DNA of 64,000 nt from an uncultured Chitinophaga sp. (GTDB taxonomy: Bacteria; Bacteroidota; Bacteroidia; Cytophagales; Cyclobacteriaceae), in contig CABHOK010000003.1 of the NCBI GenBank assembly GCA_902168205.1, forward strand, positions 1,240,001-1,304,000. The letters run 5' to 3'. A model generated the notes under the pieces. The model was not told the DNA's origin, ran no database searches, and saw only the letters and a list, made by a program, of their open reading frames with translations. Positions 8,307 to 18,037 of the stretch are shown here, in pieces (positions within the stretch are counted from its first letter, which is position 1; every line of letters starts with the position of its first letter). The position numbers were made by a program, and so were the translations under genes.

Positions 8307-11300
8307 GGTTGTTGAATGGTAAGGATTTGCACAGCATCGTTGTTTTTTACGATGACAAGTTTCTTTGTGTGATTGGCATCTTTTATCACGGAGGCAGCAC
8401 GAACATCGCCATCTGCGAAAAGTCCGGATGCAGAAGGATTTATAGTCTCAAATTCGCCACCGTCTTTTCCTTTCATCACGATACCGAGGCTGGCATCATT
8501 GTCTCCAAATTGTGTGCGGTTGGTAAATGAGTTTCCGGTTATGATGATGTCCGTTTTTCCATCGTTATCAAGATCATCCGTGAGAATGCTATGCACGTTT
8601 GAGAACTGTACTTCAGAAGGTAGTATCTTTTTCGAGAAACTCAATTTGCTGTTGTTGATCAATGCAATACTTCTTGCTTCGGTGCATTTATACACCCTTG
8701 CCTTGGCGAGTTGTTCTTTGGTAAATATGGTTTGAATCGTGGCATCTGCGTAATCCGTATACTTGATATACTTCTTCTTGAGCACGGGTATCTGATCCAG
8801 CAGCTCATCGCGACTTGCCAGCGGGTAACTTTTTCCCTGTATATAATAACATATAATCGGATCTATATTTCCGTTGCCATCAAAATCACTGACGTGCATC
8901 GTCATGGGTTCCTGTTCAGAAGGTTTGAACTGATTGTTAGTGCCGCAGTTCCCAAGCAGTATATCCCGGTCGCCATCGTTATCTATATCGGCAATGTGTA
9001 TGGCACTCCAGAGTCCATAAAGACTGTTGGCGTCTGTGCCGGTCAATGTATTGGTAAGTTTGCCATTTGTATTCTTGAAAATCATTACCGGCATCCATTC
9101 TCCTGCCATAACAAGTTCGGGAAATTTGTCATTGTCCAGGTCAGCCCAAGCTGCTACGGTTACCATGCCGGGTAATTCCAATTGCTCGCTTACTTCTTTT
9201 GTTACATTGGTAAACGCTACTTTATCTACCCGACTGTCGTTTCGTAATATATAGCTGCGTGAAGCCTCCGGGAAATAACCGGACTTGCCGCGGCCACCGA
9301 CAAACAAGTCGAGATCTCCGTCCTGATCGAAATCGCTGGCAGCGATAGCTTGTTTGCTTCCCAGCATGCGGGGAAGCGCTTTGAGCGCAGGTTCAAAATT
9401 CCCTTTCCCATCGTTCAGGTAAAGTATATCCTGAAATTCTGGTGAACCATCCAGGTATTCATTGCCTCCGTGTACTACATACAGGTCAAGGTCTTTATCT
9501 CCATCAGCATCGAAGAATAAAGCGTTTACATTTTCGCATTGGGTATATTTACCCCATGGCTGACTTGCTGCGGGAGAAAATGCACTTTGAGAGTTTTGTA
9601 GATATAGTTGTGCAGATTGTTCAATCGCACCACCTATAAATATATCTTCAAGTCCATCACCATTCACATCACCGGTAGCGAGCGCAGGACCGAGTTTGCT
9701 TAATTGATAGGGGAGTAGTACTTCTACCTTGAAATCAACAAAATTATTTTCCTGGTGACGAAATGGTATTTGTTGTTGTGCAGGTGCTTGAGTAAATAGT
9801 TTCTTTTGAGATTGAGACTTTGATTTATAGGTTACAGTTGGTGTTGTCTCTTCCACAAGCGTCAAAAGTTTGTCTATGGTTACTTCTCTTATAGCAGACT
9901 TTTTTCCGGAAGGCCATTCTATAATCATAGAGTCCGCGTGGTTTGTGTGCATACCGAAATATACCACGGGCGATACACACGACTGAAAGCCTCTTACCGG
10001 GTATAGCTCCTGGTATTGTACTTTGTTATCAGCATACAACCATAGTTTAGTGCCGAATGCCGCGGTGTTGCTGTTGCTGCCTTTCAGTTGTACCTGTAAC
10101 CAGTGATGAGATCCTGCTGCATTATTTCTCCATACCATAACCGGCTCATTGTTATTTCCAATAACAAGATCGAGATCGCCATCATTGTCCAGATCTGCAT
10201 AGGCAGCAGCGTTGGAAATGGACGGTACAGAAAAACCCCAGTCTTTTGTAATGTCCTGAAACGTGAGGTCGCCCTGGTTCCTGAATATATAGTTGCTGAG
10301 TTTGTTAGACGGCATCTTCTGCACCAGGCTATAGGTTTTGAAATTAAGATTACCCTTTGCCGCAGCTTCAAGCTGTGCATCGGCCATAGTATATTTCAGA
10401 AAATCAAGATCGGTGAAGTCGCGGAGATAGCCGTTGGTTATGACAAGATCTTTCCAGCCATCGCTGTCCAAATCGGCAAACAAGCCCGCCCAGCTCCAGT
10501 CTGTATTTGATACATTGGCAAACTGTCCTATTTCACTAAAGCGTACATTGCCGTTGGCATCAGTTCCCCTGTTTAGCTGCAACATGTTGCGCATGTTCTG
10601 TCGATAGTATCCGCTGTCCAGTAAGAGATGGTATGCATCATATTCATCCGGACCTTTCAATAATTTTTGTCGGTGATTATCAGCCGGAAGCATGTCCAAT
10701 GTAAATACATCCGGAAGTGCATCGTTATTAAAGTCGGCAATGTCAGCACCCATTGAAAACTTGGAGATGTGTGAAAACGATTTTTGCAAAGACTGTGTGA
10801 AGGTACCGTTCTTGTTATTGACGTAATAACAATCATGTTCTGAATAATCGCTGGTGGTATATATATCGGGCCAGCCATCCTGGTTCAAATCGCTGATGTT
10901 TACACTAAGCCCGTAATTAAGGGGGTTATTGATAATTCCGGCCTTTAGTGTTACATCGGTATATATAGTGGAGCCATCGGCTTGTTTATCATTTCTGAAT
11001 AACCGATTGCCGTACCGAAGGTCGGGTGTAGCCCGTTGCTTCCGTGTGTTGAGAAAAGCATAGTATGTGTTGGTGGAGTGATTCAGCAGGAACATGTCCA
11101 GGTCTCCATCGTGATCATAGTCAAAGAAGGCAGCTTGTGTTGATTGCGTTCCGGGGGCATCCAGTCCATATAGCTTTGCCTGCTCCTTAAACACGGGCTT
11201 CCCATCGGTAATGCCTGTGTTGATAAATAATTCATTGGACAGTTTGGCGTCTTTGAATTTTCCGGAATGGCATACATATATATCTGCCAAGCCATCGCCA

Positions 11301-11668
11301 TTTACATCTGCTATACTGACACCCGTACTCCAGGTTCCGTTTCCAGCGACAGCGGCAACTTTGGTAATGTCATCAAACTTCAGCGATCCTTTATTCAGAA
11401 AGAGTTTATTGGGGGTAGCATTACCGGATATAAATACATCTTGTAAACCATCGTTGTTGAAGTCAGCTATACCAATACCGTGTCCGTTGTAAAGATATTC
11501 ATATACCAGCACGTGCAGCGAGTCGTCTTCCCGCACTTTGTTTGTAAAGCGTATGCCGGTTGCGTCTGGTTTTAGAAGTGTAAAAAGTGGTGTGCTCTTC
11601 TGTGCTTCTGTGTGCGAAACAGCGAGCAGCGTAAAAATATACCAACAAAAAAAATACTTTTTGGACAT
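8303..11668 (-). CDS. secreted FG-GAP/VCBS repeat protein with ASPIC/UnbV domain (CRTAC-like)
   Basis: The 1121-aa protein starts with a signal peptide (cleavage near TEAQ, residue 22) and carries two sets of integrin-alpha-like FG-GAP/VCBS repeats, each with calcium-loop motifs such as ADFNNDGLQDVF, ADVNGDGLADIY, FDYDHDGDLDMF and DLDNDGDLDLV. Between them, at about 530-615, is an ASPIC/UnbV domain (HHWLQVQLKG, SVIEWPSG-like IIEWPSGKKSAI). The repeats should form two seven-bladed propellers that bind calcium. Such proteins often sit beside SusCD and haloperoxidase genes in this phylum. The role is unknown; ligand binding or presentation is a guess. It is the first gene of the minus-strand unit with the haloperoxidase. 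Confidence 0.88.
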   Translation of the reverse strand: MSKKYFFCWYIFTLLAVSHTEAQKSTPLFTLLKPDATGIRFTNKVREDDSLHVLVYEYLYNGHGIGIADFNNDGLQDVFISGNATPNKLFLNKGSLKFDDITKVAAVAGNGTWSTGVSIADVNGDGLADIYVCHSGKFKDAKLSNELFINTGITDGKPVFKEQAKLYGLDAPGTQSTQAAFFDYDHDGDLDMFLLNHSTNTYYAFLNTRKQRATPDLRYGNRLFRNDKQADGSTIYTDVTLKAGIINNPLNYGLSVNISDLNQDGWPDIYTTSDYSEHDCYYVNNKNGTFTQSLQKSFSHISKFSMGADIADFNNDALPDVFTLDMLPADNHRQKLLKGPDEYDAYHLLLDSGYYRQNMRNMLQLNRGTDANGNVRFSEIGQFANVSNTDWSWAGLFADLDSDGWKDLVITNGYLRDFTDLDFLKYTMADAQLEAAAKGNLNFKTYSLVQKMPSNKLSNYIFRNQGDLTFQDITKDWGFSVPSISNAAAYADLDNDGDLDLVIGNNNEPVMVWRNNAAGSHHWLQVQLKGSNSNTAAFGTKLWLYADNKVQYQELYPVRGFQSCVSPVVYFGMHTNHADSMIIEWPSGKKSAIREVTIDKLLTLVEETTPTVTYKSKSQSQKKLFTQAPAQQQIPFRHQENNFVDFKVEVLLPYQLSKLGPALATGDVNGDGLEDIFIGGAIEQSAQLYLQNSQSAFSPAASQPWGKYTQCENVNALFFDADGDKDLDLYVVHGGNEYLDGSPEFQDILYLNDGKGNFEPALKALPRMLGSKQAIAASDFDQDGDLDLFVGGRGKSGYFPEASRSYILRNDSRVDKVAFTNVTKEVSEQLELPGMVTVAAWADLDNDKFPELVMAGEWMPVMIFKNTNGKLTNTLTGTDANSLYGLWSAIHIADIDNDGDRDILLGNCGTNNQFKPSEQEPMTMHVSDFDGNGNIDPIICYYIQGKSYPLASRDELLDQIPVLKKKYIKYTDYADATIQTIFTKEQLAKARVYKCTEARSIALINNSKLSFSKKILPSEVQFSNVHSILTDDLDNDGKTDIIITGNSFTNRTQFGDNDASLGIVMKGKDGGEFETINPSASGLFADGDVRAASVIKDANHTKKLVIVKNNDAVQILTIQQP

Positions 11669-11758
11669 TGGGCAGTTAGGTTTTATTAGGAAAAGAGTAA
11701 TTATAGGTCGTTAGGAAAACACGGAATAAACACGGTAAAAAGTGTAAAAAAAGAACTT

Positions 11759-11766
11759 TAATTTTG
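11759..11766 (+). promoter_or_regulatory. possible -7 element for the fucosidase gene
   Basis: TAATTTTG matches the Bacteroidota -7 consensus TAnnTTTG exactly and lies 86 nt before the GH29 start. No TTTG or TTG was seen at the expected -33 distance, so the call is weak. Confidence 0.3.
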
Positions 11767-11852
11767 GGGGCGAATGTGTTAACAAAATATAAAGAAGCTT
11801 CTATTTTCGCAAGAGCTTTCACAGTTAAAATCGTGATATAACTATTCCACCT

Positions 11853-13199
11853 ATGACAAAAAAAACAAATCGAATTGCGCAACAACTATGGCTGTATAGC
11901 CTTCTGTTATTGTTGACGCACGGCACTATATATGCACAACGTATTCCAGCAGATTCTATAGCAAACAAGATGGAGTGGTTTGCAGATGCCAAACTGGGTA
12001 TCTTTATTCATTGGGGAATTTATGCCGTTAACGGAGTTGATGAATCATGGTCGTTCTATAATAAAAAGATTGGTCATGAAGCATACATGAAACAGCTGAA
12101 AGGATTTACAGCGAAGAATTATAATCCGGAGCAGTGGGCTGATATTGTGCAGGCTTCCGGAGCGAAGTACGCTGTGATTACTACCAAACATCATGATGGT
12201 GTTGCACTGTGGAAATCAGGACCGGTAAATGTAGTAAACAACAGTCCTGCAAAGCGTGATCTGCTGGAGCCTTTCTATAAAGCATTGCGAAAACGCAATA
12301 TAAAATGCGGTGCATACTTTTCGCTCATCGACTGGTCGTACAAGGATTATCCGGCCTTTCTGAAAGACAGTACACGCTACAAGATCAGCGCACAGCCTGC
12401 CCGTTGGCAGAAGTTTCAGGCGTACAATAAAGGACAGATCCAGGAAGTAGCAACAAAATATACTCCGGATTTATGGTGGTTTGATGGTGACTGGGAGCAT
12501 AGCGCTGAAGAATGGCAGGCACCTGAAATTCGTCAGATCATTCTGAAGTCAAATCGAAACGCTATTATCAATGGACGTTTGCAGGGTTATGGCGACTATG
12601 AAACTCCGGAGCAAAATTTCCCGGTAGAGAAGCCTGCGTTTCCGTGGTGGGAATTATGTCTCACCACCAATGCAAACTGGGGTTATCAACCTACAGACAC
12701 TGCCTGGAAAAGTCCGTATCAAATTATTTCAATCTTCGCGGATGTTGTGAGTTATGGCGGAAATCTTTTGCTGGATATAGGGCCCAAAGAGGATGGCACG
12801 ATTCCCGATAAACAAGTATATATATTGCAAGAACTTGGTAAATGGAATAAGAAACATGGTGAAGCTATTTTTGGTACACAGGCCGGATTACCTGCGGGAC
12901 ACTTTTACGGACCAACAACGTTATCAAAAGATTCATCAACGCTATATTTATTTCTGCAGGGGAATCCGCAGCAATCTGTGATGATCAAGGGACTGAAGAA
13001 TACCATCAAGCGCGTTCGTGTTGTTGGTACATCTGCGGAAGCGAAGGTTAAAGTAGTTGGTAAAATATCCTGGAGTCCCGTGCCCGGACTGGTATATATT
13101 GAGACACCTGAGGATCAGCATGATCAATATCTTACCGTATTGGCCGTTGAGCTTGAAGGTAAAGTAAGTCTTTATCGTGGTAAAGGTGGTTTGCAATGA
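11853..13199 (+). CDS. secreted GH29 alpha-L-fucosidase
   Basis: The 448-aa protein has an N-terminal signal peptide (cleavage near IYAQ, residue 29). The GH29 signatures are KLGIFIHWGIYAVNG, YAVITTKHHDGVALW and DLWWFDGDWEH, where D211 is the expected catalytic nucleophile. The catalytic (beta/alpha)8 domain spans roughly 35-345, followed by a C-terminal beta-sandwich (TLYLFLQGNPQQSV to VLAVELEGK). GH29 enzymes release terminal alpha-L-fucose by a retaining mechanism. The general acid/base is not conserved enough to assign. It stands alone on the plus strand, divergent from the FG-GAP gene. Its location in the same 13-kb block as SusCD suggests a polysaccharide-utilization context, but there are no other glycosidases here. 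Confidence 0.92.
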   Translation: MTKKTNRIAQQLWLYSLLLLLTHGTIYAQRIPADSIANKMEWFADAKLGIFIHWGIYAVNGVDESWSFYNKKIGHEAYMKQLKGFTAKNYNPEQWADIVQASGAKYAVITTKHHDGVALWKSGPVNVVNNSPAKRDLLEPFYKALRKRNIKCGAYFSLIDWSYKDYPAFLKDSTRYKISAQPARWQKFQAYNKGQIQEVATKYTPDLWWFDGDWEHSAEEWQAPEIRQIILKSNRNAIINGRLQGYGDYETPEQNFPVEKPAFPWWELCLTTNANWGYQPTDTAWKSPYQIISIFADVVSYGGNLLLDIGPKEDGTIPDKQVYILQELGKWNKKHGEAIFGTQAGLPAGHFYGPTTLSKDSSTLYLFLQGNPQQSVMIKGLKNTIKRVRVVGTSAEAKVKVVGKISWSPVPGLVYIETPEDQHDQYLTVLAVELEGKVSLYRGKGGLQ

Positions 13200-13259
13200 T
13201 GGTATGCAGAACTTTTCGCGTGCCGCTAAAGTTGTTTTAAAGAACGATATATTTAGGAT

Positions 13260-13835
13260 ATGGTACTTCACATCAAAAACATGGTCTGCAACCGCTGTAA
13301 AATGGTGGTGGAGCAGGAACTTACAAAGCTGGGGTTTAAGGCAGATCATGTTACACTTGGAGAGGTGACGTTGCCGGAGTCTGAGTTATCGAAGGAACAA
13401 TTGGAGCGGATCGATCAGGCGTTGCTGCAAGTCGGGTTTGAGCGGATCGATGATCGCAAGGCAAGACTCATTGAAAGTGTAAAGAACAAGATCATCGAGC
13501 GCGTTCATCATGTTGACAGCATCGATCGCAAGTTTAACTGGTCGGATATACTGGCAGATGAATTGAACCACGACTATAATTCATTAAGCAACCTGTTCTC
13601 TTCCGTGGAAGGAATTACAATTGAGCAGTATATCATCCGGCAAAAAATAGAACGAGCCAAGGAACTTCTTTTCTACGATGAACTCAACTTGAGTGAAATC
13701 GCCCTTAAACTTGGCTACAGCAGTGTGGCACATCTTTCATCTCAATTCAAAAAGATAACGGGACTTACTCCGTCTGAATTAAAGAAATCAAGAAAACCAC
13801 AGGATGTAAGAAATCCGCTTGACGCTGTGCAATGA
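13260..13835 (+). CDS. HMA-like metal-binding domain fused to AraC-type DNA-binding domain (probable copper regulator)
   Basis: The 191-aa protein has a short N-terminal ferredoxin-like metal-associated domain (about 1-70) with C10-N-R-C13 in the position of the HMA CxxC loop (MVCNRCKMVVEQEL). It lacks the full GMxCxxC motif. The C-terminal half (about 85-180) is an AraC/XylS double helix-turn-helix: SSVEGITIEQYIIRQKIERA, LNLSEIALKLGYSSVAHLSS and FKKITGLTPSELKK. It sits 103 bp upstream of the CopA gene in the same direction. I infer a cytosolic metal-sensing activator or repressor of the copper genes. TATATTTA, a near match to the -7 element, lies at 13248-13255, four bases before the ATG. 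Confidence 0.82.
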   Translation: MVLHIKNMVCNRCKMVVEQELTKLGFKADHVTLGEVTLPESELSKEQLERIDQALLQVGFERIDDRKARLIESVKNKIIERVHHVDSIDRKFNWSDILADELNHDYNSLSNLFSSVEGITIEQYIIRQKIERAKELLFYDELNLSEIALKLGYSSVAHLSSQFKKITGLTPSELKKSRKPQDVRNPLDAVQ

Positions 13836-13938
13836 GTCTTTGGACAGCTTCAGAAATGATATAAATCGTCTCTATAATTCTGTAAAACACCAGCCTGCAT
13901 TTCCCTGTATAATTGTACTGTAATAATACACGACTTTT

Positions 13939-16185
13939 ATGAAGGGAAATGTTATAAATAACGGGAAGCTTGTGAAGCAGATTTTTCCGGTGCTGGAAAT
14001 GAGCTGTGCAGCTTGTGCCGTGAGTGTTGAATCGATGCTCAAAACGGTGCCCGGTGTAAAAGATGCAGCCGTTAACTTTGCGAACCAGTCAGCATCGGTT
14101 GAATATGATCAGGCGCTGGCCGATCCGTTGGCATTGCAAAATGCTGTACGTTCTGTAGGATACGATCTTGTCGTTAATAGCAATGCAGAAGAATCACAAT
14201 CCATACAGGAAGAAGCACAGTATAAACACTATCAGCAAATCAAGAACAGAACCATTGGCGCTTCGGTATTGGCTATACCGGTGGTGATCATCGGTATGTT
14301 TTTTATGAATTTGCCCTATGGAAACTATATATCATTAGTGTTAACAGCGCCTGTGGTATTCTATTTTGGAAGAAGTTTTTTTGTAAATGCCTGGAAGCAG
14401 GCGCGCCATGGTAAAGCCAATATGGATACACTGGTGGCACTCTCTACCGGTATAGCTTTTCTGTTCAGTACTTTCAATACATTTTACCCGGAGTACTGGC
14501 ATGCACGCGGCCTTCATGCACATGTATACTTTGAAGCGGCCGCGGTTGTAATTGCATTTATATCGCTGGGAAAACTCCTGGAAGAACGCGCCAAGTCCAA
14601 TACATCTTTTGCCATCAAGAAATTGATGGGACTACAACCCAAAACTGTACGATTATTACGAGACGATGGAATTGAAAGCGAAGTGACTATCGCTTCCGTA
14701 AAAGTAAACGACACTATTGTGGTGCGCCCGGGAGAGAAGATCGCAGTAGATGGTGTGGTGATAAACGGTATATCGTATGTAGATGAAAGTACCATTACCG
14801 GTGAACCTATACCTGCTGAAAAGAAAAGTGGCGATAAGGTATTTGCCGGAACTATTAATCAAAAGGGAAGTTTTCAATTCAAAGCCGTTAAAGTAGGAGC
14901 CGATACGGTATTGTCCAATATCATTCGCATGGTGCAGCAGGCACAGGGCAGTAAAGCACCGGTACAAAAACTGGTTGATAAGATCGCAGGTATATTTGTG
15001 CCTATTGTTATTGGTATAGCAATCCTTACATTCATCGTGTGGCTGATCCTGGGAGGTGACAATGCGTTTACGCATGCGTTGCTTGCTTCTATTACGGTAT
15101 TGGTTATAGCATGTCCGTGTGCATTAGGACTGGCAACGCCAACGGCCATTATGGTAGGTGTTGGTAAAGGCGCAGAGAATAACATCCTGATCAAAGATGC
15201 CGAAAGTCTGGAGACAGCTCATCGCGTTAATGCCATTATACTTGATAAGACCGGTACAATTACACAAGGTAAACCGGTGGTAACCGATATAGTGTGGCGT
15301 AATGCAGTTCTTCCTCCAAACGGTAAACAGATTTTGTATGCGTTGGAAAACCAATCGGAACACCCACTCGCAGAGGCTGTGGTGAACAAACTTAAAAATG
15401 AAGCTATAGCACCAGCATCGGTTACAAGCTTTGAGAGTGTTACAGCGCGCGGTGTAAAAGCTGTCGTCGGTGGAAAGGTATATTTCGTGGGGAGTAGGAG
15501 GTATATTGATGAGATTAAATCTTCCGTTGACACTGCTATAGATCAACAGGCATCAGCGTGGTTGCAGGAAGCTAAAACGGTTGTATACTTTGCGGATGAA
15601 AAAAAAGTGCTCGCCATCATCGCGATAGCCGATGAAGTTAAAGCAACATCAAAAGCGGCAATCACTGATCTGCAACGGCAAGGTATAGATGTATATATGC
15701 TTACCGGTGATAACGAGCAATCTGCAAAGGCAATTGCTGCCCAGGTCGGACTTAAACATTACCGCGCTGAAATGTTGCCGGCTGATAAAGCAACTTTCAT
15801 TCAGCAATTGCAGCAACAGGGAAAAGTTGTGGCAATGGTGGGCGATGGTATAAATGACTCGCACGCACTGGCACAGGCAGATGTAAGTATCGCCATGGGT
15901 AAAGGATCTGATATAGCCATGGATACAGCGAAGATGACGCTGATCACCTCAGACCTTCAATCTATACCGAAGGCGTTACGACTTTCATCTGTAACGGTAC
16001 AAGCCATACGACAAAATTTATTCTGGGCGTTCATATACAACGTGATCGGTATTCCGCTGGCAGCCGGTGTGCTATATCCCGTAAATGGTTTCCTGTTGGA
16101 CCCAATGATTGCGGGAGCCGCCATGGCACTGAGTTCTGTTTCCGTTGTATCTAACAGTTTGCGTCTGCGCTTCAGTAAGCTTTAA
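13939..16185 (+). CDS. copA: CopA-type copper-translocating P1B-ATPase
   Basis: The 748-aa protein has one N-terminal HMA domain (about 15-80, C23-A-A-C26) and eight expected membrane segments. The channel motif is C392-P-C394, followed by ALGLATPTA. The phosphorylation motif [11 protein letters not shown] has Asp436. SEHPLAEA (nucleotide-binding HP motif) and [16 protein letters not shown] complete the set. CPC plus the HMA CxxC places it in the P1B-1 group, which exports Cu(I) from the cytosol using ATP. The last membrane helices carry [16 protein letters not shown], also typical of CopA. The regulator gene precedes it, and a small CxxC protein follows after 52 bp, so these probably form one copper-homeostasis unit. 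Confidence 0.95.
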   Translation: MKGNVINNGKLVKQIFPVLEMSCAACAVSVESMLKTVPGVKDAAVNFANQSASVEYDQALADPLALQNAVRSVGYDLVVNSNAEESQSIQEEAQYKHYQQIKNRTIGASVLAIPVVIIGMFFMNLPYGNYISLVLTAPVVFYFGRSFFVNAWKQARHGKANMDTLVALSTGIAFLFSTFNTFYPEYWHARGLHAHVYFEAAAVVIAFISLGKLLEERAKSNTSFAIKKLMGLQPKTVRLLRDDGIESEVTIASVKVNDTIVVRPGEKIAVDGVVINGISYVDESTITGEPIPAEKKSGDKVFAGTINQKGSFQFKAVKVGADTVLSNIIRMVQQAQGSKAPVQKLVDKIAGIFVPIVIGIAILTFIVWLILGGDNAFTHALLASITVLVIACPCALGLATPTAIMVGVGKGAENNILIKDAESLETAHRVNAIILDKTGTITQGKPVVTDIVWRNAVLPPNGKQILYALENQSEHPLAEAVVNKLKNEAIAPASVTSFESVTARGVKAVVGGKVYFVGSRRYIDEIKSSVDTAIDQQASAWLQEAKTVVYFADEKKVLAIIAIADEVKATSKAAITDLQRQGIDVYMLTGDNEQSAKAIAAQVGLKHYRAEMLPADKATFIQQLQQQGKVVAMVGDGINDSHALAQADVSIAMGKGSDIAMDTAKMTLITSDLQSIPKALRLSSVTVQAIRQNLFWAFIYNVIGIPLAAGVLYPVNGFLLDPMIAGAAMALSSVSVVSNSLRLRFSKL

Positions 16186-16237
16186 GAGAAAAATGAATCA
16201 ATAGAGATTTTTTAACATACATTTTAAACAACGAATT

Positions 16238-16438
16238 ATGAAAAAGTTCAAAACCAATATTAAATGTGATGCCTGTGTGGCCAAAGTAACACCGTATCTG
16301 AACGAAAGTGCCGGAAACGGAAACTGGCAGGTAAATCTTGCCGATCCACAGAAAACTTTAACAATAGAAGGTGATGTTGCATCCGAAAAGATACAGGATG
16401 CCTTGCAAAAAGCGGGTTATAAAGCGGACCAGGTTTAA
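16238..16438 (+). CDS. small HMA-like heavy-metal-associated protein (copper chaperone-like)
   Basis: The 66-aa protein MKKFKTNIKCDACVAKVTPY has C10-D-A-C13 in the HMA metal loop and a beta-alpha-beta-beta-alpha-beta layout ending LQKAGYKADQV. It is shorter and more divergent than CopZ, and the residue before the first Cys is Lys instead of Met. It most likely carries or buffers Cu(I) for the ATPase just upstream. An alternative is a regulatory decoy or binder of another soft metal. It lies 52 bp after copA and is followed by a long inverted repeat. Confidence 0.8.
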   Translation: MKKFKTNIKCDACVAKVTPYLNESAGNGNWQVNLADPQKTLTIEGDVASEKIQDALQKAGYKADQV

Positions 16439-16490
16439 AACGTGGCTATAAACTGATCAAGTTTATAGACTATACCGAACGATTAACCGA

Positions 16491-16537
16491 TGAAGCGTAA
16501 AGCGAAAAACTTAACTTATGATTATCTTTACGCTTCA
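16491..16537. repeat. perfect 12-bp inverted repeat after the copper genes
   Basis: TGAAGCGTAAAG (16491-16502) is the exact reverse complement of CTTTACGCTTCA (16526-16537), with one further A-T pair outside. The loop is 23 nt. There is no clear T-run, so this could be a weak terminator, a processing site or a two-half-site operator for the downstream gene, which starts 15 bp later. Confidence 0.6.
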
Positions 16538-16551
16538 TTAATGATTTATCC

Positions 16552-17961
16552 ATGAAGGTTGAACAGATTTATACCGGATGCCTGGCCCAGGGAGCGTATT
16601 ACATTGAGTCGGAGGGAGAGGCTGTGATCATCGATCCGCTGCGGGAAGTTGCCCCCTATATTGAAAAAGCAAAGAAGAATAACGCGGTTATAAAGTATGT
16701 TCTGGAAACACACTTTCATGCAGACTTCGTATCCGGTCACCTTGATCTTGCTGCCAAAACCGGAGCAACTATAGTATACGGACCGAATGCCAATCCGAAA
16801 TTCAACGCACACATTGCTACAGATGGTGAAGAACTGAAGATCGGAAACATTACCATCAAGGTGTTGCATACACCGGGGCATACACTCGAGTCAACTACCT
16901 ATCTTCTTAAAGACGAGGGCGGAAAAGATTACGCGATCTTCAGCGGTGATACTTTATTCCTGGGGGATGTTGGTCGTCCGGATCTTGCACAGAAGGCAGC
17001 ACACCTGACGCAGGATGAACTGGCAGGATTGCTTTACGATTCACTGCGCTCGAAGATCATGCCGCTGGCTGACGATGTAATTGTATACCCTGCTCACGGT
17101 GCGGGCTCTGCATGCGGCAAGAGTATGATGAAGGAAACGGTTGATACACTTGGCAACCAACGCGTACGCAATTATGCATTGCGTGCAGATATGACGCGCG
17201 ATGAGTTTATCAAAGAAGTGAACGATGGACTGCTTCCTCCGCCTGCTTATTTCCCGGAGAACGTAAAGATGAACAAGGAAGGCTACGAGAGCATCGACAC
17301 GGTATTGAGTAAAGGTACACACGCGCTTACGCCCGATGAATTTGAGACAGCTGCGAATGAGACAGGAGCTCTGGTGCTTGATACACGTGCTGCCCAGTTA
17401 TTCGCGAAAGGATTTATACCGAACTCCATCAATATTGGTATTGACGGAAGTTTTGCTCCGTGGGTAGGGGCACTGATTCCCGGAGTAACACATCCTGTTT
17501 TACTGATCGCTGATGAAGGTCGCGAAGAAGAAATTGTAACACGCCTTGCACGTGTTGGTTATGATAACACGTTGGGATACCTGAAAGGTGGTTTTAAAGG
17601 ATGGCTGCAAGCCGGTAAAGATGTAGATACCATTGATACTATATCTGCCGATGAATTTGCCAAACGCTTTCATCAAAGCAAGCTTGCTGTATTCGATGTT
17701 CGTAAACCCGGAGAGTTTCAGGCCGAGCATGTTGAAAATGCCCACAGTACTCCATTGGATTTTCTGAATGAACACCTGGCAGAAATTCCGAAAGAAGGTG
17801 AGGTATATATACACTGTGCGAGTGGCTATCGTTCCATGATCGCGGCTTCTATTCTGAAAGCAAGAGGATGGAATAATCTTGTTGAAGTGAGCGGAGGTTT
17901 CAAAGCAATTGCAGCAACAGATATACCGAGAACGGATTTTGTATGTGCATCCAATAAATAG
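16552..17961 (+). CDS. persulfide dioxygenase-like metallo-beta-lactamase with two rhodanese domains
   Basis: The 469-aa protein begins with a glyoxalase-II-like metallo-beta-lactamase fold (about 1-245) with H54-F-H56-A-D58 (THFHADFVSGH), HTPGH and FSGDTLFLGDVGRPD. These are features of ETHE1/persulfide dioxygenases, which oxidise glutathione or protein persulfide to sulfite using one iron. Two rhodanese domains follow. The first (about 265-355) lacks the catalytic Cys (LIADEGREEE). The second (about 365-465) keeps it as C422 (HCASGYRS), so it can carry a persulfide. The fusion suggests sulfane-sulfur detoxification. Position after the copper genes may be a functional link, since Cu(I) attacks thiols, but it is separated by an inverted repeat. 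Confidence 0.88.
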   Translation: MKVEQIYTGCLAQGAYYIESEGEAVIIDPLREVAPYIEKAKKNNAVIKYVLETHFHADFVSGHLDLAAKTGATIVYGPNANPKFNAHIATDGEELKIGNITIKVLHTPGHTLESTTYLLKDEGGKDYAIFSGDTLFLGDVGRPDLAQKAAHLTQDELAGLLYDSLRSKIMPLADDVIVYPAHGAGSACGKSMMKETVDTLGNQRVRNYALRADMTRDEFIKEVNDGLLPPPAYFPENVKMNKEGYESIDTVLSKGTHALTPDEFETAANETGALVLDTRAAQLFAKGFIPNSINIGIDGSFAPWVGALIPGVTHPVLLIADEGREEEIVTRLARVGYDNTLGYLKGGFKGWLQAGKDVDTIDTISADEFAKRFHQSKLAVFDVRKPGEFQAEHVENAHSTPLDFLNEHLAEIPKEGEVYIHCASGYRSMIAASILKARGWNNLVEVSGGFKAIAATDIPRTDFVCASNK

Positions 17962-17983
17962 TATATATAGCTATAGTTATGAT

Positions 17984-18017
17984 AAGCGAATCTGTAAAGA
18001 CAGGTTCGCTTTTTTTA
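17984..18017 (+). terminator. intrinsic terminator after the sulfur dioxygenase gene
   Basis: AAGCGAATCTGT (17984-17995) pairs with ACAGGTTCGCTT (18000-18011) over 12 positions with one G-T wobble and an AAAG loop, followed by seven T. Confidence 0.92.
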
Positions 18018-18037
18018 TGGATGGCTTATAAAAGGGA

